Positions 57,669 to 64,000 of a stretch of 64,000 nt of DNA are shown in pieces. The DNA lies in the NCBI GenBank assembly GCA_029948255.1, contig JALIZF010001881.1:372001-436000 (forward strand). The letters run 5' to 3'. The DNA is from Telmatactis stephensoni (lineage: Eukaryota > Cnidaria > Anthozoa > Actiniaria > Isophelliidae). The position numbers and the translations under genes are program-made. The notes below the pieces were generated by a model, which saw only the letters and a list, made by a program, of their open reading frames with translations, did not search any database and was not told the DNA's origin. Position 1 is the stretch's first letter, and each line of letters starts with the position of its first letter.

Positions 57669-57775
57669 TATTTCGAGCCACCTGCGTACGAGATTCAGTT
57701 TATCTAGCTAGTGTCTAGCATAAGCCAGTTCACGCATCATAAATGAGACAAAATTAATGAATAAATTAATGAATT

Positions 57776-57856
57776 GAGGCTAAAAGTAATAACTGTATTC
57801 TCAAAGAGTGTGCGTCGTCAGCTCTGGTAGGATTTCAAAACTCTGCTGAATTGGAG
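57776..57856 (+). pseudogene. Fossil start of a type I F5/8C exon
   Basis: Intron tail AAAGTAATAACTGTATTCTCAAAG followed from 57807 by AGTGTGCGTCGTCAGCTCTGG, a deletion of about 15 bases, then GGATTTCAAAACTCTGCT, as in genes A and F. It stops in frame soon after (GAGTAA). About 7.5 kb beyond gene F, it shows that the array once reached further right or was transposed. Confidence 0.75.
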
Positions 57857-57861
57857 TAAGG

Positions 57862-57935
57862 CCCCGTTCAAACGAGAACGCAAGCGGATGCAAGTTTTGA
57901 TTCAGCTGAATCTTGCGTCCTCGTTTGAACACCGC
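57862..57935. repeat. Hairpin, MITE-like
   Basis: GTTCAAACGAGAACGCAAG is mirrored by CTTGCGTCCTCGTTTGAAC. It begins directly after the fossil exon. Confidence 0.6.
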
Positions 57936-58739
57936 TCCACGCAAATCGATGAAAATATTCAAGAATTATTCAAGAAAAACTTTCATGGAAAAATCAGCTA
58001 GCTGAAAGACAGCGAGAAAATCAGTTTTGTTTTTGTTTGAATTATTTGGAGGAGAGGAAGTGTGCAGAAGTTCGGACGAAAAAAATATGAAAAACAACTT
58101 TATGAAGTTTAGCGTGGTGACTGTTCTAACGAGCCGCAACCGTTTTGATTCTTTTTCCTTCTCATAATCGGTGTTTGAAAAATAATTATTTTTTGTAGTT
58201 TAATATAAAATGAAAATACAAGCCAATAGAAAAGATTCAACGGCTTTCAAGACAAAGGAAAATATTTTTCCAAAGAGTTAACGGTAAAACATGGAGGGAG
58301 AATTCAGCGTGGAATTGCATACTTACACAGGTAGCCCGCGATTGCTGTGTTTCTTCTTTTTGTTTTTAGCTCAATAACAAACTTCAATAACTGCTAAAAA
58401 TTATCATGACAAAACAAGCAAAGAAAAAGACGCAATAACTAATAGCAAAAGGACATTTTTACGCCTAGTACATAATATGAAAAGCGAGCGTTTGAAGTCC
58501 GTCGTACGTGGTCTGGTGTTTTTCGACAACCTCGACATTACTTTTATCCCTTCAATAGTAAAAAAAATGATCACTTATTTCAAAACATAAAGAATAGATT
58601 ATATCCGGATGCAGTCATAGATGTTTTTGAAAACAAAACAACAGAGGTACACAGTCCGGCCAATAGATTTTTTTGAGCGATTTATTTTCGACCGAAGTTG
58701 TCAGAACGAATTATCCAAAAACCACCGGAAAAAAGGCAT

Positions 58740-59081
58740 TCAAAACATAACCAAAAAATCCAGCAAGAATAGAAAACTATCATCATGTCTGAATAGCAAG
58801 CTTTTGATAGTTAAGGGAACAAAATTTTCGACTTTACTTAACTTAAGCTTACTTTTTCGCAGTGTCAATGAAATGCTCCAGACCATTTTCCCCGACGAAC
58901 AAGTGTTGTTTTGCCATTCATGAGATCGACATTCCTCCAGGACAATGTTTACATGGTTTTCAGTTCCAATTGCAGTCAAATAAAGTAAAATTTCCAGTAG
59001 TTTGACAATAATTTTGTTCCTCAAATACTCGACACGAGGTTGAAGCAAAGTAGGTTTGCAAGTGAGACGATTTTCATTCAC
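58740..59081 (-). CDS. Unrecognised ORF of 113 codons
   Basis: Hydrophobic stretch NKIIVKLLEILLYLTAIG and two Cys. It overlaps a 100-codon ORF on the other strand (58621-58923), so chance is likely. No family recognised and no splice context seen. Confidence 0.15.
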   Translation of the reverse strand: MNENRLTCKPTLLQPRVEYLRNKIIVKLLEILLYLTAIGTENHVNIVLEECRSHEWQNNTCSSGKMVWSISLTLRKSKLKLSKVENFVPLTIKSLLFRHDDSFLFLLDFLVMF

Positions 59082-59334
59082 GACTACAGCTTCATTCTCA
59101 TTCGCTGGCTATTTTTGTCTTCTTGCTGTTGAATGGTTTGCCGTGCGCTTTGAAATAATGAACAAAATTGGCTTAATTTATTTTATCATGTCCGCTATGG
59201 GATTCAAGGAAAATTCATTTCCCGACTCGGGAATTCCACGTTGAATTTCACGAGAAAAACGATATCGCACGAGTCAGAGTTGTCACTAATACATCAGGTT
59301 CCTTTCCAACTATAATAGGGCTAATAATTTGTTA

Positions 59335-59480
59335 CTGTCAAAGTCCATTTTTCCCGTGCTCTGATTGGTCAAGAAGGTATCACGTGAACATGAGCAAGTG
59401 TTGTTGCTCTTTACCAACTGTTAAAGTCCATTTTTCTCGTGCTCTGATTGGGCGAGAGGGTATCATGTGAACGCGAACAA
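59335..59480. repeat. Two-copy tandem repeat of about 75 bp
   Basis: AAAGTCCATTTTTCCCGTGCTCTGATTGG and GGTATCACGTGAAC recur as AAAGTCCATTTTTCTCGTGCTCTGATTGG and GGTATCATGTGAAC. Confidence 0.75.
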
Positions 59481-59639
59481 GTTTTGATGTTTCCCTGGGC
59501 AAAGAGAAACAATGTTGTGGACCGGTAATAACAAAACCGGAAGCTGATTGAGCTTTGAAGGCACGTTTTTGGCGGCGCGCGTTTGCAAATTCATTCATTC
59601 GGACATGAGGCAAAACTCGTGTTAATAGTCAAATCATTG

Positions 59640-60628
59640 AGACGAATATACAGAATTTATTCCTAGAGAAAGCTTAATAACCAACCAGGGATGCCACAAG
59701 AATACAAGATTGGTAATCAAGCAGAAATGCCATAAGACAAGCTGCGACTAATCTCCGAAAAACTTTGTGCGAAAAAAAATTCAGTTAGTTCACGAGTTTT
59801 GAGTGAATTTTGAATAAATATTTGTTGTGGCGACGTTTCGTTCTTTGACAGTTGGTATATAACAAAACACTTATTTAATGGAACCTCGGGAGAGCAGTAT
59901 GTTTTGTGGTCCCTCGACCCCAATGTTTCCCTCGGCTTCGCCTCGTACGCATTTGTATACTTTTATTGTGCCTTCAATAAACAGTGCTAAATGATATATT
60001 AGGTATTTGTATCTATTTCTAAGTAATATCATCTTGAATTCTTTGATGCTCTGCCTCCTTCGCCTCCTCGTTTTGAAGCTGACCCTGTTAGGCCAAAAAA
60101 AGCGATTTTAAAACTTGGTCTTGTTTGTTTGTTCGTTTGTTCATTCGGTCGGTCGGTCGGTCGTTCGTTCGTTGGTTCGTTCGGTCTTCCAATCGTTCAG
60201 TCGGTCGGTTGTTGGCATCATTAAAACCAAGGTGCAAACGTCGCTTTGTTGTCCCCTTTTTGAGCCGTATTCCACGTAGCTCACCTACCTACGATTCATT
60301 AAGTGCTTTTTACCTGGGCGACTAATCTTTGAAGATGACCGAGTCGGTGACATGGACCTTGCCAGGGGTGGAGTACTCGAAGATTTTGCTCTAGCTTGTG
60401 GTTCATCTAGATCACGTGGTATTTTAGGTCTCGAAGCGAAAGGGTCTTTAAGGCTTGACCTACAGATAAAGGGGAAAGTAAACGACTCTATTTTACGTCA
60501 GCAACTTACTTACTTACTTACGTACTTACTTACAAAACGTACTTAGTTAGCTAAAAAACCTGGGCAACGACGACACTTTGCGCGGTCTCTCTCCATCAGT
60601 GCTCTATTTTATGGGTTTTTAAGGAGGT
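59640..60628. other. Intergenic DNA with tetranucleotide repeats
   Basis: GGTC/GTTC tetranucleotides at about 60120-60220 and ACTT repeats at about 60500-60535. No gene recognised. Confidence 0.5.
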
Positions 60629-61472
60629 TTAAGGTTGGTGCCTACTAATGGGAAGGTAATTTTTTTGGCCAAAAACCACATGGGTATCAAAGAACCCATC
60701 ATAGGGAGCTAGAATCCAAGGAAAAAATTGGGGGTCACCAAGCATATTAATGAGTTACACGCCATCAAATGTTGCAAAATCTGCCTATTCTAGAGGCCCA
60801 AAGAAAAAATCATAAATACCCCATAACTTGAAAACATGTCAAACTTTCTTTACTAAAACGTTTACAACACAATTCTCTTACTTCTCAATGCCATACGAAA
60901 TATGAAAAACCAGAATAACAATTTTTTTCAATGACTTTTTACTAGTTTTAGACCTGTTTTGGTTCATGACCGCCAAATGAAAAGTCCAATTTTTGCAATC
61001 AAGTTTCAATTTTAAATTCATAAAAGTATTTTAAAATAGTAGGTTAATCTCCACTTTACAATTTACAGAAATAAAAAATAGGGGTATCCGTGCGATTTAG
61101 AAAGTTATTTGCCGATAAACGCGCGAAAACTGATCAGAATTCACGAAAATGATCAAAAATTCCCTAGCCCTCCCCGGAAAGTAGAGCGAATTACAATGCA
61201 TTGTGGGAAATTTTCAAGATGGCGGCGAAAACAGATCGTTTCTGGTAGAAATGATAGTCAAAACAGGCGTTGTAACTCAGGTTCTATTTATCAACTGTGA
61301 ATTTCATTCAAACACAGGAGAGGCTAAATGGTTTTCCTTTAATTCTGTAAGTATATTTTTTCAAAAAGTCGTAAAAAGGCCTTGCTTTTACGATTGCTTT
61401 ACCGACAAAAATTCAGTGTTTTTGCATGCGCAGAAAGTAGTGCGCGCGGACAATAGTAGGCACCAACCTTAA
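60629..61472. mobile_element. 844-bp DNA element with TTAA ends, copy 2
   Basis: Nearly identical to 34311-35155 and in the same orientation, with TTAA at both ends. Differences are scattered substitutions. Confidence 0.85.
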
Positions 61473-61769
61473 TATAGTTTTAATAAAGAAAAAACGCTAA
61501 AACGACGAATGGATGTTATAGTAGTGTTTTTTCAGTTAATGCTTGTAATTTTCTTCAAAAACGCTTTACAATCTTAAATTGACCATTAGTTTTGTATGCC
61601 ATAATCTTATTTCTGTAAATAAAGAATAATTTGTTCAAATTTTTGCAGTTTGTTGAACTGTAGTCGGTTTCAAGCTGGTCTTCGCTCATTTCTCATTTGG
61701 ACCCGGAAGTGAAAAATCGTTCGAAAATCGACGGAAATACGTCATTACTTACAAGCCCTATAGAATTCA

Positions 61770-61935
61770 AATGCCGAAAGCGAACGGTCCCGTCCGCACG
61801 CACGTCAAAAATCAAATTCTATTGTTTGACAGCCTTGTGCGCGCGATGGCGAAATTACTAAAAATAGCCTTTAGTCGCCGCGAACAGACATCAATACTGA
61901 GTTTCGCTCTCTTAGTATTATGGTCTCTTGTCATA
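61770..61935. mobile_element. MITE copy with core inverted relative to its right arm
   Basis: The core reads GAATTCAAATGCCGAAAGCG...AAATCAAATTCTATTG, the reverse complement of the cores at 1828 and 49131. The right arm (GCGATGGCGAAATTACTAAAAATAGCC) has the normal direction. Confidence 0.75.
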
Positions 61936-62479
61936 GCTAATTTTAATTGGCTTTATACTTTGAAATCCGTTGAGACAACCATATGAATGATCATGACTAT
62001 AGTTAGGGAATCTTTTTGATATCCAAAACCAATCTTAAAACCAGTTTTATATTCGATAGCAGTTAGCCAATAAAAACAGTAAAAGTACTGGGAAAGTTGA
62101 ACAAACCTGTTCGCAAACCGGTTCTAGGTACTCACAATTCCTAGTTTTAGTGGTTCTGTGTTTGACTGAACTTTGTGCAAAGGAAGATCGTTTTTCTTTG
62201 GTACGAAGAGCCAAATTTGATAAGATTGCTTGAAAGTTTTTGCTTAAATGTTAAGCATCCCATATATAGAGCGTTCTGCCTCCCTTTAAAATTCTTTTGG
62301 TAGCACTCACATAAGTATTGCTTAAAGCTAGTTTAAAACCTATTCCTCTGAAAGTTTTAGCTTCACCTTTTATTTAACAAGTAAAAACCTTTGCAATCAA
62401 AAATATTGTAACATATCGATTTTGCGTATTAAAAAAATCTAGTACTAATCTTCTTCATATTACGAATTTGTACAGAGAG
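61936..62479. other. Intergenic DNA, nothing recognised
   Basis: No ORF or repeat worth naming. Confidence 0.4.
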
Positions 62480-62550
62480 AGAAGCCGAAAGTCCGCAGTC
62501 GGAATCGAACACGGGACCTCTCGCTCAGAAGGTCAAAGTGAAAGATGCAC
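62480..62550 (-). repeat. tRNA-like fragment
   Basis: On the minus strand GTTCGATTCC (62501-62510), a B-box, lies after GACCTTCTGAGCGAGAGGTC, which could be an anticodon arm. The 5' half does not make a cloverleaf, so it is more likely a SINE or tRNA remnant than a gene. Confidence 0.35.
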
Positions 62551-62931
62551 AAACAAATTTTTACAAGTATCCTTCGTAGGCTACTACTTTGTATCTTTTA
62601 AGACATAAAGAGAGAGGAGTAATTTGGCTGAATTGTACAATAAATTGAAGAGGATCAAGTACAATGAAATAAAGGGCAAAATAACAAAATAAGCGCATTG
62701 CTTACCCTGTTTTCTCTGGCCTTTCACTTTGTCTGCTTTCTGATGACTGAACACCTTTATTACCCTTTAGTTCAACAATGAGCAATATGAATATGAAGTC
62801 CTCTAATGCGACTCAGCCCACATTCACACTAATCAACATAAATCTCAATACGCATTTCCTCCTTCGGTTTTCGCTCCTTAGACAAAAGCAAAACGCGTGA
62901 GGAAAAAGTAACCACTTCAACCACTTGGGAA

Positions 62932-63120
62932 GCAACGGTGACCGAGTGGATAACTGAAGCGCCGGTCTGTCACCTCTGTGGTCGCGGGTTCGATTCCCGG
63001 ACCGGGGGCATCACATGTAGCTTGAGTTTTGTTAGTTCGTTCTCTCCCTTGCCACGAAGGGTTTTTCTCGGGCTCTCTGGTTTTCCTCCCTCCGTAAAAT
63101 CAACATGTGAGCTGAGAGTT
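62932..63120 (+). mobile_element. tRNA-derived SINE
   Basis: A-box-like TGACCGAGTGG (62939-62949) and B-box GGTTCGATTCC (62987-62997) form a tRNA-like head. The body has GGGTTTTTCTCGGGCTCTCTGG-like sequence and CCTCCCTCCGTAAAA, typical of animal SINE2 bodies. Confidence 0.65.
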
Positions 63121-63148
63121 GTATGCTAAGAATATTAGAATGTAGTGG

Positions 63149-63181
63149 TAGTGTGTGTTTGTGTGTGTGTGAGAGAGAGAG
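63149..63181 (+). repeat. GT/GA dinucleotide repeat
   Basis: GTGTGTTTGTGTGTGTGTGAGAGAGAGA. Confidence 0.8.
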
Positions 63182-64000
63182 TACAGTGTCCCCCAATTAG
63201 TGCGCAAGCGCTAGAAGACATCGGACACTTAAATAAACAGTTATTTAAAGAAAAAATTTCAAAATTATCCGAGTTAGTGTGGGCGTGGCCTCAGTATGTC
63301 GGTCATTCCATTGATCAATAAGTTGAATCACATCGTTACCTCAATGTTACTGACAGGAGTATGGCTAGAAGCATGCTGAGGTCTTGAAGAAGGTCGAGAG
63401 CCCGATGAAGTTGGAGGTCGACTCTGACAAAATGATTAAGAGAAAATATATACCAAATGTAGAAAAACTGTGGAAACGTTGGGAAGATAATAGACTGTCA
63501 ATAAATCTACATTAAATTGACAAGTTCATCTTTTGAAGAAAAATGGGCTTGATGCTCAATGGAAATATTAATGATGTACCTCAGGTAAAACGTGATTGAA
63601 AGATTTGCTTGAAAGGTACGAAAATAGAATAGATCATCTATTCAGAATATCCACGTATTGTTCTTCTTCTGTTGGAACTCATACTCACTACCTCTACTCT
63701 TTACACGGCGTGGTGGTAGGCGTACGTATTTGGGGATCCTGTGTAAAATTTAAGGACGCGCGAGAAACAAGGCCGAGCAAAACAAGAGTGACTTATTTTT
63801 TGACGCGTTGATGTATCGTTGATACATATTTAATTAGGGCGCGTTCCCTCCTCTAACCAACTTCCACCTCCACTCCCCAGTCTTTTTACTTGGCCTTGTC
63901 TCTTCCTTCACGTCCTCAGTGTTCGCACAAGTATCCCAAATACCCCTCATCTCCAAAAGAAAGCCTGCTTTGCCAGCTACCATTTAGTTAAAAAGAGATA
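63182..64000. other. Right-edge DNA, nothing recognised
   Basis: Short ORFs without recognisable motifs. Confidence 0.4.

Larger units (their letters stand above)
56403..57683. mobile_element. Long-TIR DNA transposon with nested MITEs in its right arm
   Basis: AGGTGGTTCGA at the left and TCGAGCCACCT at the right are inverted ends. Arms of about 300 bp (to about 56720, and from about 57045) share ACGAATTGAGTAACTTACTCTTGAC, CAGTTATTGGACTT and CATAGCGACAGTAAACAAAGATGG in opposite orientation. No transposase. The right arm is interrupted by the element at 57361. Confidence 0.75.

Noticed and set aside
58621..58923. 100-codon ORF opposite to 58740-59081
   Set aside because: Two overlapping antisense frames in AT-rich DNA without motifs; the coding status of both is doubtful.
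62932..63005. Possible functional tRNA gene
   Set aside because: A and B boxes are present, but the acceptor stem does not close and a SINE body follows, so it was called a SINE.

Overview
The window is nuclear DNA of an animal, most probably an anthozoan cnidarian (stony coral or sea anemone). The reasons are AT-rich sequence, small phase-1 exons with GT-AG introns, secreted PAN/EGF/discoidin (F5/8 type C) proteins, very many palindromic miniature transposons (MITEs), a CR1/L2-like LINE fragment, a tRNA-derived SINE and interstitial TTAGGG tracts. The species cannot be told from the sequence alone.

The first 50 kb is one tandem gene array on the + strand. Two gene types alternate. Type I (genes B 11425-13787, D 24692-28810, F 44117-50315) has five exons: signal peptide plus PAN/apple domain, a short fibrinogen-like N-terminal module, one EGF domain, and an F5/8C (discoidin) domain split over two exons. 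Type II (genes C 15738-19024, E 31686-39623) has three exons: a different PAN domain with a short Cys-rich follistatin/EGF-like tail, then the same two F5/8C exons. Gene A (833-1786) is the 3' end of a further copy at the left edge and is a type I/type II chimera. All internal introns are phase 1. The duplicated unit is a dimer (upstream block, type I, type II). Unit 1 is about 6.97-20.05 kb, unit 2 about 21.04-39.6 kb and unit 3 about 40.2-50.3 kb; I found no type II gene in unit 3. Fossil exon pieces lie at 675-693, 48520-48545 and 57807-57856.

The six F5/8C domains share an almost constant framework. Their differences concentrate in three short stretches that correspond to the ligand-binding spike loops of discoidin domains. 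With the evidence of exon exchange, the locus looks like a diversifying family of secreted recognition proteins. That is the most interesting biological reading of the window. It is inference; no ligand can be named.

Introns and intergenic DNA are full of mobile elements. Because the units are paralogous, several insertions can be compared with an empty site in a sister unit (7.1, 8.6, 9.6, 32.7 and 42.6 kb). Others include a 2.7 kb long-TIR element with a 9-bp target duplication (3304-6026), a pair of 844-845 bp TTAA-flanked elements (34311, 60629), a LINE fragment inside a CTCTGT microsatellite in gene E, and a triple nest at 56403-57683.

The right part (50.3-64 kb) is gene-poor. It holds a decayed retroelement ORF, a minus-strand gene for a type II membrane protein with a DDD motif resembling a Golgi glycosyltransferase (53490-54618, one frameshift), and many repeats.
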